From Enoplosus armatus (lineage: Eukaryota; Chordata; Actinopteri; Centrarchiformes; Enoplosidae), in assembly GCF_043641665.1 (NCBI RefSeq), contig NC_092182.1, positions 14,461,456-14,525,455 of the forward strand: DNA of 64,000 nucleotides. Direction: 5' to 3'. The translations under genes and the position numbers were made by a program. The notes under the pieces are model-generated. The model was not told the DNA's origin, did no database searches, and was given only the letters and a program-made list of their open reading frames with translations. Of the stretch, positions 38,301 through 48,602 are shown piece after piece. The first letter of the stretch is position 1. Each line of letters begins with the position of its first letter.

Positions 38301-41300
38301 TACTTCCTGTGTCCGCTTGAGCTCACCATGTCATGACATCGCTGAAGACATCAATACCTTTGCTCATCACATATATATGACAGCTACAGCTACAAATAAT
38401 TATGACTATACCACTCACACAAAATACAGACTGGTGGTTATGACTAAACCTCTGCACACACATTAGCAGCTGGCACGACTACAAAGTTCCCACCCAGTTC
38501 ACACTTTCATTGCTCAGTGACATGTAACAGGAAAGAACAAAAAAAGCATGTCACGTCTGAGGCACGGTGTCCACGCACAGACAGAGCAGTGTGATATGGG
38601 AAGCTCAGCCTCCATTTTGGGGATTGCATTGATGAGGGCTGACTGGGTGGCTGAGCAGCAGTGGTCATGACTCAGTCAGATATGGTACGCTCTAGCTCAC
38701 ACACTTCCCTCCAGCAGCTCTTGTCCAGCTTCAGCACGACAAAAAATTAGTCTGAATTCAAGTCAAATGGTTCAACAGCCTGAGCCAGTCGCATAGTACA
38801 TTAAAAATGCGCCTCACGAAACAGTCCTGGGCTAATCATTACCTCTAGTCATGACCATCGAATGTCTTAATTAAAGCTCTGCAGGCTGTGGTTGATATTT
38901 CACTCACAGTGGAGTCTGTGCTTTACAAAACAGATGAAAGACAAACTCTAATGCCTGAATGCTTTTCCTCTTCTCCTAAGATGTGGTAAAAAAAAAAAAG
39001 AAGCACATATTCCCAGATCTTATTTTTCGCAAAATAAATAATGCATGGCATTTGCTCAAGCTAATAGAGGCCTGAGGCACCTGATGCAATTGTAAAGGGT
39101 GCTACAAGACAGATGTAATGATTGGCCTGAAATTACTCCATTATTAATGAGGCAATTTGCTCCTCAGTCAGCCTCTCAAACCATCCCACCGTAAGTATAC
39201 ACTTACGTAAGGACGCCTCACAGCCCAGAAATCAAGATAGAAAAGACCAATCATAGTAACAAGGCACATCTGCCTTTTATTAGCCGACATACTTCATTAA
39301 TGAACCCAACCAGGAGGGATATAAATATCATTCAGTGCAGAGTCAGAGCGAACACTGATGGACAAGGCTGAGGACAAAAAAAAAAAAAAAAGAGAGTCCT
39401 CTCTTTGTATCGAGCACAAAGGCATGAAAGCCCACACTGTACAGCTTTTATATGCTGCCGGACACATTCAGCTCCTACAGTGTATGAAGCCGAGCTAAAA
39501 ATATATACAAGCATACATGGAGTGTTTAATCGCACACTGAACATAAGGAATAAGTGAAACGATGAATGGCTTGGGCCCTGTCAGTGGCAGTGCTGGTTTA
39601 GCTTGAACAGGCACATCGTCCTCCTGAGCACTGTCCCTACACATTTTCATGAATCGTAAAGATATAAAAGAATCAGGATACCTCTGGCTCCCCTCTAGGG
39701 ATCCCCAGCAGGTAGAAACCATCCAATTGTGAGGCAAAGAGCTCGACATCCTTCGCCTTTAGCAGCATGGCACTGCTTCAGGGACGCTCTTTAAACTCCA
39801 GTCGAATCAGGTAAGACGAAAGACTATTTACTTTAAACAGCAATGTTCATCATATACACAAATGCAAGCAGACATGCACAGAGAAAGACGTATGTCCCAC
39901 TTAAGGGTCACACTAATGGCATCCCGCTATGACCTTGAAGGGACGTACTGACAGCGCCTGCCGCTTTGAGTAATGAGTGGCCTACTGGCTGCTCAGTGTC
40001 TGACAGCATCACTCAACCAGACAGACAGAAACGCAGACAGACTGGCACAAAGACCACAACCATTGTGCAATTAGCTGCATCATGCCACGGCCTGCCTCAA
40101 AAAGGAAAAAAAAACCTGCTGTAGAGCTCAATTCAGCCAGTCAAGCAATAAGCTGACCTATTCCACAATCTACCTCTGCGTCGTGCACTTTTCCTTGCAG
40201 CTGTCTATCCCAAAGACGGGGGTAGACAGAGGATAGTGCAATCCTACAACTGAGATTAAACATGAAAATCATCAAAAGGAGTGTGACACAAAGAGCATTT
40301 TTCCATATTGAATGCAAGCACAGTCAGTGATGTTTGGCTGTTTTTATATCTACATTATTTCCATCGTTAGAACCTAATTTTCACTTGACTGTGCATGGGG
40401 CAATTTGATGAATTAAAAAGAAGAGAGTTTAGCTGCAAATTGACTTTTTTCTACAATTAGTCAAAAAACAAACAGACTGTTTGTTTCTATTTGGAGATAG
40501 TTAAGAACAGAGGTAGACTTTGAGAGATGATCAAAGTCAGAGTAAGTAAAGGAAAGACAGTGGAAAAGAGAAGAGAGAGAGTAAGACAGACAGCGTTTAA
40601 GCATCCTTGACATTTGTCTCTGGGCCTTGTGCCTACTTTTGTCAGTTACTGATTTAACTGGGCCATGACTACACCCCCACATTGAAGCAAGCAAAAAACC
40701 TTTTGACATCTCACACTCGCGGGCCAATCTGATACTAACCTTTGAAAATAAACTAAAATTAACTAATGTTGTGGCCAGACTGCGCACAGGCTGACAGTGT
40801 CATCATGCTTTTCAGGTAATCATTAAACAATTGAGGTCAAGGTTTTGATTGTCAAAATGTTTGATTATTAAATGGTTTCATACAAGGTACAAGGCCCAGT
40901 GTATTAGCTCAGATTTCAAAAACTGGATTATAGACATCTAGATTAAAAGGTTTTATATTTCCTGCGGCTCAAGTGGACTCTCTCTGACATCGATTCTGTA
41001 CTGGAGTACTATGCGAGGAGAATGTGTGTTAAATATTTATGTAGACAAAGAACTCTTTCCAGAAAGGTTTCCACAAGCACTGAAAGAATGACTGACTGCA
41101 ATATTTCTCTGAATTCTTGGATTGAGGGAGACAGTGGTCTATTGCAGAGAAGAGGATGGCAAAAGCAGAGACACACAGATCAAAAAAGACAACAGAAAGA
41201 CAAGAGACTCGCAACTCCAACTCCCTGCAGTAAAGAGTGGATTATGACAGCTGAGAGGGCTGGTCTCACCTGGTTCTCCTCATGAGTGACTCTCATCTGC

Positions 41301-41947
41301 TCTTTGAGGATTGATGTGCGAGCCGCCTCTTCTTTCCTCATTATCCTCTCCTTCTTCAGCTCAGGACTCCAGAAGCTCTTGATGCTGTTGGTGGAAGATC
41401 CCAACTTACTGTCCTTCAGGTCAAGCTCTCTGCGCAGCAGCTCATTCTCCCTCTGCATATCCCTGAGCTGGGCCTGCATCTCCAGCAGCTCCCCACCACT
41501 GCCCCGCACCGCCTGCCTCAGCAGAGCGGAGGGCACCCCCTGGTGGTGGTGGTGGTGGTGCAGCATGGAGAGGGAGCCCAGGTCACTGTAAGACAGAAGG
41601 TCAGCATGATGAGGCAGCCCCACTGAAGCGATGTTGGGACTGCTGCCCATGGCTGTGACGCGGCCCCCGTACATGGCCCGGCTGGTGGCGCGACCCAGAG
41701 TCATAGTGCCTTTTGGGTAGGTGGCAGTGGAGCCCACGCCCTCGTGGTCGCTCAGGTACATAGGCCCCGAAGTAGCATAGGCAGCGTTGAGGGACTGGAT
41801 GTTCTCCATGGAGAGCGTCTTGCCCCCCGCACCACCCCCACCCCCGCTGTTGGCCCTCCGATGGCCCAGTCTGGGGGACCTTGGCAGGCGCGGGGACCGT
41901 GCGGGGCTGCTCTCTATATGGCCTACAGCTCTGGCACTGCCGTACAT
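12368..41947 (-). CDS. erc2: ERC2 / CAST / ELKS2, active-zone scaffold protein
   Basis: ERC2 is a presynaptic active-zone scaffold that binds RIM, Bassoon/Piccolo and liprin-alpha. Exons in coding order: 41270-41947, 31583-32017, 31171-31245, 28556-28711, 27386-27553, 26665-26832, 25510-25647, 24559-24699, 24181-24321, 20706-20908, 16826-16837 (12-bp microexon), 16269-16392, 15762-15922, 14629-14776, 13150-13833, 12368-12394. All junctions are GT-AG and in phase, giving about 1152 codons. The N-terminus (MYGSARAVGHIESSPARSPR, TLSMENIQSLN, a six-His run) matches mammalian ERC2. The middle is near-continuous coiled coil (residues about 150-915), almost identical to human ERC2. The C-terminus is DDDEGIWA, the PDZ ligand for RIM. 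Human ERC2 is 957 aa; nearly all the extra length is the His/Pro/Gln exon 13150-13833. ERC1 is excluded by ERC2-type sequence such as ESGNRSASDHF and IASLERNIRDLEDEI. Confidence 0.95.
13150..13833 (-). other. erc2: erc2 penultimate exon: expanded His/Pro/Gln repeat
   Basis: 228 codons. It begins with the conserved TQSRMKLIADNYEDEQ and ends with the conserved HRPAPDQ. Between them lie about 190 residues made almost only of His, Pro, Gln and Ala: eight PHA units from a 9-bp minisatellite at about 13648-13719, then many HPQ/HPH units. Mammalian ERC2 has a short poly-His run at this place. The frame is fixed by both conserved ends and by the flanking splice sites. The plus strand is correspondingly G-rich (GGTGCTGGG-type units), so all six frames are open by composition; only the minus-strand frame is coding. 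Confidence 0.92.
14042..14420. repeat. Degenerate 'gacttgac' repeat
   Basis: Intronic stretch dense in gacttgag/gacttgac-type words (for example 'gacttggacttgac', 'gagacttgactcc', 'gggacttgactt'). It looks like a common fish repeat or a decayed tandem array. Confidence 0.5.
15100..15442 (+). mobile_element. Foldback/MITE-like element, copy 1
   Basis: Begins 'ttaaaggaatagttccac' and 'ttgggaaatacactt', and contains the signature 'gttagcttagcttagcat' and 'ggttgcctggcaacct'. It ends in a degenerate inverted copy of its start ('ggggtatttccctta'). It lies in the erc2 intron between exons 14629-14776 and 15762-15922. Copies 2 and 3 (24967 and 48148) share these landmarks in the same order and orientation. 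No transposase is encoded. Confidence 0.7.
16040..16235. mobile_element. Short nonautonomous repeat
   Basis: Contains the near-palindromic halves 'aggtgtttccgttattt' and 'aaaatagaaacacct', flanking 'catttatataaatg'. This is the layout of a small inverted-repeat element. A related fragment ('gtgattcaactcagtggtc') occurs near 44391. It lies in an erc2 intron. Confidence 0.5.
16795..16815. repeat. Homopolymer G21 (C21 in the erc2 transcript)
   Basis: Twenty-one consecutive G on the plus strand. In erc2 pre-mRNA this is C21, starting ten bases after the last base of the 12-bp microexon. Length is uncertain because homopolymers are prone to sequencing error. Confidence 0.9.
16826..16837 (-). other. 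erc2: erc2 12-bp microexon (Ser-Leu-Ala-Pro)
   Basis: Minus strand: a long pyrimidine tract ending ATCTGCAG, then 12 bases TCTAGCTCCCAG, then donor GTAAGG. The upstream exon (20706-20908) ends in phase 2 with ...AELE + AG and the next exon (16269-16392) starts with A. Inclusion therefore gives AELE-SLAP-RQGGKDQ and skipping gives AELE-RQGGKDQ, both in frame. As I remember the human proteins, ERC2 reads AELESLTLRHMKDQ and an ERC1 form reads AELERQVKDQ, so an alternative 4-residue insert here is a family feature. Confidence 0.8.
24703..24735. repeat. (CA)n microsatellite
   Basis: CA run beginning three bases from the acceptor side of the erc2 exon 24559-24699. In the transcript the tract before the acceptor is therefore (GU)n rather than a normal pyrimidine tract. 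Confidence 0.85.
24967..25337 (+). mobile_element. Foldback/MITE-like element, copy 2
   Basis: Degenerate relative of the copy at 15100-15442. It contains 'gaagattgataccag', 'taacttagcttagcat', 'gactatttcttggcc' and 'ctctgctggtcgc', and ends 'catctaactctcagcaag'. It lies in the erc2 intron between exons 24559-24699 and 25510-25647. Confidence 0.65.
27929..27993. repeat. (CA)n microsatellite
   Basis: About 32 CA units with one CCA interruption, in an erc2 intron. Confidence 0.95.
29473..30050 (-). promoter_or_regulatory. Candidate internal erc2 promoter and alternative first exon
   Basis: GC-rich, purine/pyrimidine-skewed block inside the erc2 intron between exons 28556-28711 and 31171-31245. 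It has an octamer (ATGCAAAT near 29919), a GGAGGAGGCGG-type stretch and TGATGTCATG near 30031. On the minus strand a good donor, GAG/GTGAGATG, lies at 29473/29472. A transcript starting here could splice to exon 28556-28711 and give an N-terminally shortened ERC2. This is inference only. Confidence 0.3.
30104..30140. repeat. Perfect 14-bp inverted repeat, 9-base loop
   Basis: Left arm aacacttgttgtac (30104-30117), loop agttcagcc, right arm gtacaacaagtgtt (30127-30140). Intronic in erc2. Confidence 0.95.
32286..32316. repeat. (AT)n microsatellite
   Basis: Alternating TA run after a TTA-rich stretch, in an erc2 intron. Confidence 0.9.
32440..32530 (+). mobile_element. Retroposon 3' tail with (TTCTGA)n end
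   Basis: The sequence 'ccccggggatcaataaagta' is followed by a short hexamer array (ttctga repeated). This is the typical 3' end of a fish LINE/SINE insertion. Its 5' extent is not determined. Confidence 0.6.
33895..34135 (-). repeat. Interspersed repeat, family A (reverse copy)
   Basis: Reverse-oriented, degenerate relative of the repeat at 678-830: 'ttgggttttggaacatt', 'ttatttttagacatttac', 'cgatttatcaagaaaata'. Intronic in erc2. Confidence 0.5.
36655..36930. repeat. Interspersed repeat, family C (copy 1)
   Basis: Contains 'ggggaagtcgactgatttta', then 'gtcacttgagtcaacatcag' and 'ttggggctgaagac'. The last two landmarks recur at about 52515-52550. Confidence 0.55.
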
Positions 41948-42079
41948 GTCCTGTGAATCGGCGGTGTGGCCACCAGAGGGTCCTTAACAGGAGCGCGCTG
42001 AAATGAGGCTGCTCTGAGTCTCTGAACCGCACATGGGTGACTTATTTCATGCCTTAATAGGTGGAGCACAGAGTCAGAT
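41948..42079 (-). other. erc2: erc2 5' untranslated part of the first coding exon
   Basis: On the minus strand a strong acceptor (CTCTCTCCTGTTTCCTCAG) ends just above 42079, and the exon runs to the ATG at 41947. At least one noncoding exon must lie upstream. A stop in frame shortly before the ATG supports the chosen start. Confidence 0.65.
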
Positions 42080-45000
42080 CTGAGGAAACAGGAGAGAGAA
42101 GCACCTGTTAGATGAACAACAACAGTTTGTGTGTGTCAGATGAAAGAAATGCTTGCTCTTACATTCCCCTCAGAAACTGAGCAAGTTAAAACAAATAGAC
42201 TTGGCCTGCAAGATGCTACAGAAGGAGAAATAAATAGTTCTGTTAGCTTTAAGACTGTATTAGTCGACATCAGCAGCAAACTGTCACATTTTATGTGGCT
42301 CCTATTTCAAACAGCCCACAGGAATTTCCCAGCATCATCCTGGATTTCCCACTGGCCAACATTTATCTACATCTCATTAATGCTGCTAATACAGTCAGGA
42401 CAGACAGCACAGCTTTACAGCCACACAGTACTCCAGATTTAAATAATAGACTCATTAAAACACAGGATACAATATCAGCTCTTGCATCACATTTGTCTGT
42501 TCTGATCAATAATGGTCAATTGTTTTATATCAGAGTAAATCATAATACCCATGAAGTAATAACAAAATGTATGAGATGTTAACCAATTTGTTGTTTTTAA
42601 AGTGAATCCTCTGCAAAAAGCCTCAGGTTTAATCATTCAAATGCCACTGTGTTTTAGATTAGTGGTCATCAGTTTTTAAAACAAGATCAGATTATATGCA
42701 TCCAGTGATACTGTATAGACCGAGTTAGCATTTTATGTGAGTGTGATGTTAACGCTTTGGCTCCCTATTTGATCAGCTCTTCTCCTGTTTTCTGTTGAGA
42801 ACACAGTGATGTTTGGATTCAAGGTTTATTGCTGAAGTAAGTGTTAGAAACTGAACCAAAGTGAAAGATTATAACATGTCACTAATACTCAGAAACACAT
42901 CAGTGTGTACTGTTACACTATACAAAGTACATCAACATACACCACTGTGTTGGACCAAACAATACTGTCAATACGATATCCTCAACTCAATGCAATAAAA
43001 ATCAATTACAAACAGCTACCAGGCCCATGGCATGCAACATAAAGTATTGTATTGTCTCATAAACACATAAAACTTGCAAATTAAAATAGACAAGGGACTT
43101 TCAATGACTTTATAACCACTGGAGTTATGCTACACAGCATTTCTAGCCACCATTTTAATTAAAGTGGCATAGATTTTAAAATACTGCAGATCCAGCTGGC
43201 TAACGGGGAGAAAAGGCTATTGAAGCCTTAATTTTTAATGTCATGTTATGTTATGTTTGATAACGGTTCGGCCATTTCATGCCGTCTCAAAGGTGTGTAA
43301 TATATTGGAGCTTGAGATTGCACATAATGGCAGTGTCGTTATTGCATTGTGGGAGTTATTTTTTTAGGAAAAATACAGAAAGCTGTTAAACAACAAATGC
43401 TGAAGACACTGACAGAGTTTGTTAATGTCACAGGCTGTCTGGTGATGAATAATATTGGATCCTCTGTGAGAAAAAAAAAATTAGACTCTTCCATCAAAGT
43501 GAACTACGGTACTTTCTCTCCTCTGGTGACACTTGCTGCTCAGACCCAGTTGCCATGGTGACTATGCCTGGGCTAACAGCGATAAAGCACCTCAGTCGTC
43601 TGACATAACGGCAGCATAAGTTTCCAAAAGGTGAGAAAAAAAACACTGTGGCCAAATGTGGATGGCGGTGCCACGGTGACATGACAGCCTGCGGGCTTCA
43701 TGGGAGCTTTCTTTCTAACAACCCATGTTTTTTTTTAACTTCATGCATATTCTTTTATTTTTCTTTGAGGAACGGATGAAATGACAATTCAAGGCACGGA
43801 GAGCCATGTGTCACCAGGTCTCCTCGGTGCACGAAATCCAGTGAGATTTTGGATGACAGGAACTGCACTCACTGAAGCGTCATCTGTATGGAAACACTCG
43901 GCCAGAGGCAATCACAGCAGGCTGGCAGAGGAGGTCAGACACAATCATCTCTGCTAGTTATATTAAGTAAAAGGTGTGTAGAAATGTGATGGGAACGTAC
44001 AAATTACAAAAAAAAGAACAAATCAACCAGAATTAGTTTGAAGGCTTAGACAGAGCATGTGTTAAGAGTGTTAACAGTGTAACATAACTCTCGTTTTTTT
44101 TCTTTAGTCCCTCTGAGACACACTGACAAATTAAATTCTTATTTTGAATATGCAGACATATGCAACAACAAACCCTGCCGCTCTTATCTACAGTGGTCAG
44201 CTTGCTACAGCGGGTTTGTGAAGTCTAGTTGGTAAATGTTTTAGGAGCAAAAACAGCATTCAGCAACGGGCAGTACAAGCAAACCAACAAAAACATCTAA
44301 TAATACACTATAATTGACTTGCTGTATATCTGGTCTGGTGAAGCTCATAATGTTTAGGGTATTTTTTTCTCCTCACTGTTAGTGAAGGTGATTCAACTCA
44401 GTGGTCATTTTTGAGGCAGAATATCGTGTGAAGCATCTTTCAGTCAGTGTTGATTAGGATCTACTTCCTCTTTAATTAAGTTTTTCTGTTCTTTGAATAT
44501 GTTGTCATCATTTTTAGTCTCCGTGTTGCCACTGTTGTACCAATGATTCAGGCAGTGACTCTCTGGCTTCTTTGTACCTCTTTAAGTTTCTTTATCTTGC
44601 CTTGAAAACTTCAGGCCCCTTATTAAAGTTGACACGTTCTAGTAAGTGGTTTTCATCTTCAGCTATGATTCACTTGTCGCTGCCTTTGAAATGTGTGAAT
44701 TAAAGGTAATGTGATGTGGGGAAAAGTCAAAAAAATTATGCCAACTGTGCCGTGCTGGTGGGCCAGTGATCTGGGATGTGTGCCATGTGACCGCAACTTC
44801 AACGCTTTGATTGCAGCTGGGGATCTTTGTTATCATTTCTCCTCATGTTTCCTGCCAATCTTTACTGTCAGCTATTTAATAAAGGCACATATGCCAGAAA
44901 TATTTACTTTAAAGAATCGTGATGACATAATGCCAAACAGAAGAAAACTGCATTGTGATGAAGACCAATGTCCACGCAAACACTGCTTGAAAGAAATTGA

Positions 45001-47180
45001 AAAATAAACACACTGAACCTGCACCTCTGACAGTCTCAACAAAAATCAAACATTGTTATTTAACTGCTCCATGCTTGCTTTTGTACTGTATCATAAAGTG
45101 TTTCTGCCTTTCTGTCCACCCAGTGGCACACACTCTAATCACATGGGTGTGCCACAGTCGCAGCTATTACGGACTGATCGCCTGGAGCTGAAGCATTGAC
45201 ATGGGAATACTGAAATCCATGGGGTTTGATCAAAGAAGTTGAAGAGTACAGTGTAAGGATACAACTAATGAACATTGTCATTATCTGTTTATTATTTTTT
45301 GATTAATCAATGAATAATCTAGTCCATAAAATGCCCCAAAATAGTAAGAAATTGCCCAAGATGACATACTGAAATTACATTTTTTTTTTATCTCTTTCAG
45401 TCTGAAACCCAAAGATAACCAATATATTCTGATATAAAACAGAGGGAAACATTAAGAAGTATTTGGTGTTTTATTTGATTTTATATTGAATTATTTGTCA
45501 ACAAATCCCTGACAGACACAATCCAGTTGTTCCACACCAGTTTATCTCCAATGAAAAAACATCACTCCGATCCTTTCATTCGTCTTCTAACCCTGTTCTG
45601 AAGTAACATTTGTTATCTACATTAAGGCATTTCACCCACACAGATCCACGCAGCACCAAAGCACATTTATGCTGGGCAGAAGGAAATGACCAGAGCGCAA
45701 TAAGAGAATGTCATATTATTGCAGAAACAGTGATTTAGCATGAGATATAGCATGAGAGATGCCAGCTGAGAAGGCCAATTGTAATCATCCACCCCACCCA
45801 GACAGTTAACAAAAGATAGAGAGGTGGTGCATAAAAAACTACTGCTGCTTATTTTCAGAATGACACCAATCGTGTGCTTGTTTAATAATCAACCCATTAG
45901 GAATCTCTGATCAGATATCATTCTTGTTTTTCATGCAGCTTTATTGCAACACATGGCCAGCCTGCCACTTTCCTTCATTTCTGAGCAGACGTCATATTCA
46001 CACTGCTCAGGTATTATAGAGCCATTAAAGCTACCAGGACCCCAAAAACCTGTCAGCAAATGCCAGTATAGTATAGGCAAGTGAAGAAATGATCACTGGC
46101 AATTCTGAGAGCAGTGGTACGTTAACAGCGGAGATGGTACAGATGTTCTGAAACAAAGATTTCACCACAGGCGATGCTGAGTGTATCTGTGGGGTCGGGG
46201 AGGCTGTTTCCTATGAGGCCACCATGACATTTTGAAAGCCAGCATCCAGGCATTTTCGTCCTACTCCTAACACAGCTGTATTGAGACTACCAGTTAAAAC
46301 CAGGGATCTTTGAGGCCAGAGCGCATGTGTAGGGACACACAAGGACATTTTTCTATAAATAGCCTTTACAATTGGGTTGATAATAGAGAAATTACACGAG
46401 AAAAGAGGCCGTCCAGTGCGGTGCAGTGCCACCTGAGCAAGTGCAACACATGCAACCTCCTCATCACGTATTCTACTACAGAGCCTGAACGCCCCCACGC
46501 TTCCCACTGACCTCAATGGTTGTTTGATTTGATAGGAAAATGTAAATGTGCTGCTCCAAATGGCCTGTTCAACCGTCCACCCAGCTCCAACGCTCAACCG
46601 TGGCCCTGCTTAGAAATGGCTTGTGAATGCAAAAAAAAAACATGTGAAACGTCCTCGACAGATGTTGTATGTTAACTACACACGTAGGCCCCTGTTTTCA
46701 ATTAAACTGTGTATTTTAATGCCAGCTGACTGACGTGCAGGCTGAATTACATTTGATGCAGCATAGGAAGCACGACCGAGCAATTGACAGCTCATTGGGC
46801 CTACATTTTCCATGGCTCCAAGCGTGGTGTGCGTCGAGCACCTGACTACACCAATGAAATATCAGTCTAACCAGCCGAGGGGAAGCCGACAGAAACCTTT
46901 ATTTTGAAATACGGCGCTGCTTTATCGTTTCAACACGGCTTTAAAATGCAAATTCTCAGGTATCAAGTGAGCACTGACTGGCTGTGTCTCTGCAATCAAC
47001 GACCACGGCACGAGAATGTTTTTTTTTAAACGCACATAGCCTGTGCTTTTTTTCCGGCAGGTCGCTCACAAAACGCTCCAAAAAGACGAAAGGACACTTC
47101 ACGGATTTTAAGTGTCATTACTTCTATTGCCGAATGAACATGAATGATAGACTGGTGTAAAATAAAAGAAGCAAATGTAC
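42080..47180 (-). other. erc2: Probable first intron of erc2
   Basis: Between the 5' UTR acceptor at 42079 and a candidate donor at 47181/47180. It is AT-rich, with one family A repeat (45258-45490). I see no coding exon on either strand. Confidence 0.45.
45258..45490 (+). repeat. Interspersed repeat, family A (copy)
   Basis: 'acaactaatgaacattgtca', 'gattaatcaatgaataatc', 'ccataaaatgccccaaaata', 'cccaagatgacatactg': the same order of landmarks as other family A copies. Confidence 0.6.
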
Positions 47181-47420
47181 CTTCATCGATGTTAATTCCT
47201 CTCCTTCGCCGCTCTAGACGGCATCTTGTCGCCTCCATTCACCCCAGCAGCCTCTCTCAGCATCCTGCGCTGTCATTGGGCAGCGGACACGCTCTCTCTC
47301 CTCCTCTACACACCAGGGAGCAGCATCACCACTACTGCAAGTGGCAGCCGGCAGGAGGGGATGGGCGGATGAGATGCGGTGAGCGGCCTGTACTGAATTT
47401 CACATCGTCTTGGTGCTGAT
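47181..47420 (-). promoter_or_regulatory. erc2: Candidate erc2 promoter and noncoding first exon
   Basis: A locally GC/CpG-richer block (gccgctctagacgg, gcgctgtcattgggcagcgg) in otherwise AT-rich DNA. On the minus strand it ends in a good donor, GATGAAG/GTACAT, at 47181/47180. It is the best upstream partner I see for the 5' UTR acceptor at 42079. A short upstream ORF starts at 47238 on the minus strand. The start site is not determined. Confidence 0.4.
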
Positions 47421-48147
47421 CTGGAATCGTTGGCAGTGTCCACTTTGAGTTAGTTTGTAATTGGAGCTCTCATTGTCTCTTTTATGGCTAGATTGTTTTC
47501 CCTCATTCACCGAAGGTTTACAGGTGCCCGGAAACACTGTGATGTACAGCTCGGGAGAGGGAGGGCTTAATTCAGAATTATGTGACTGAGGTAAGCCCCC
47601 CCCCCCCACCACCACCCTTTCAGACATTACAATCAAAACTTCTTTACAGTTCTACAGTAAACACATTTATTACAAACAAGAGCTAATAAGAAATCAACAC
47701 AAATATTAGCTCTAGCATGTTTTTTATGTCATAATTTCCTTTTTTTTCTGGGCACAATTTTGGCGCCCCGCTTTGGTGGATCATTTGTCAAACCTGCATG
47801 GTTTTTGTGGTATTTGTTTGTTTGCCCTGAAATTAGACTGTCAGGCGGCCTTTCCTCCCATGCTGGTTATCACTCTTATCAAGCTATTCCAATTTCATGC
47901 TGTAGGTTAAATATGGTTGGGTTAACACCACGGGGACAGGACTGCAGTCTGCTAATCCTACCAAAGGAGAGGGGAAAAGGGATTTGCACTCCTGACAGGC
48001 GTACTCCGGGTAAAATGGCCCCTTTCTTCATCTGTATGTCTTGTGATTGGTTGAGCAGATGAAACAGAATTACACCAACGCTGCTTGCACAAAAGTGGAT
48101 CAAGTGTGCTGAAGTAGATGAAATAAAAGCTTGTAACACATGGAGAG

Positions 48148-48602
48148 ACTTTCTTGCCAAGAGTTAGATGGGAAGATCTATACCACTGTCATATCTGTTA
48201 AATATGAAGCTATAGTCGCTTAGCATAGCTTAACGTAGCTTTGCTTTACTTAGCATAAAGATGAGATACAGGTGGAAACAATTAGCCCGACTCTCTCCAA
48301 AGGTAACACAGCACCTCTAAATCATTCAAATATATCTCAATTGTTTAATCTGTGCAAGAATCAAAGCATAAAAACGACACATCGTAGTTTTATGGGTGTT
48401 TATGTGCCTGACTATTTCTTGGCCAGATGCAGTAACTTCTTGGAGTCTCTGCTGGTTGCCTGGCAACCTCATTGTGACCACGAGACACTATGCGGTATAG
48501 CGTCATCTTTACTGTACAAAGGTGAGAGTGGTATTAATCCTCTCATCTAACTCTCGGCAAGAAAGTGAATAAGCGTATTTCCCAAAATGTCAGACTATTC
48601 TG
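48148..48602 (+). mobile_element. Foldback/MITE-like element, copy 3
   Basis: The best-preserved ends of the three copies: 'tttcttgccaagagttagat' at the left and the inverted 'atctaactctcggcaagaaa' at the right, followed by 'gtatttcccaaaatg'. Internal landmarks are 'ttagcataaagatgagatac', 'gactatttcttggccag' and 'ggttgcctggcaacct'. Confidence 0.75.

Larger units (their letters stand above)
32018..41269 (-). other. erc2: erc2 largest intron within the coding region (9.25 kb)
   Basis: Separates the N-terminal exon (41270-41947) from exon 31583-32017, phase 0. Contents seen: an AT run, a retroposon-like tail, one family A copy, one family C copy, short A-runs and a possible 24-bp microexon at 33481-33504. 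No other gene is recognised. Confidence 0.85.

Noticed and set aside
47026..47238. Arg-rich minus-strand ORF (70 codons) in the putative erc2 promoter
   Set aside because: It runs through the predicted donor and is better read as a short upstream ORF in the 5' UTR.
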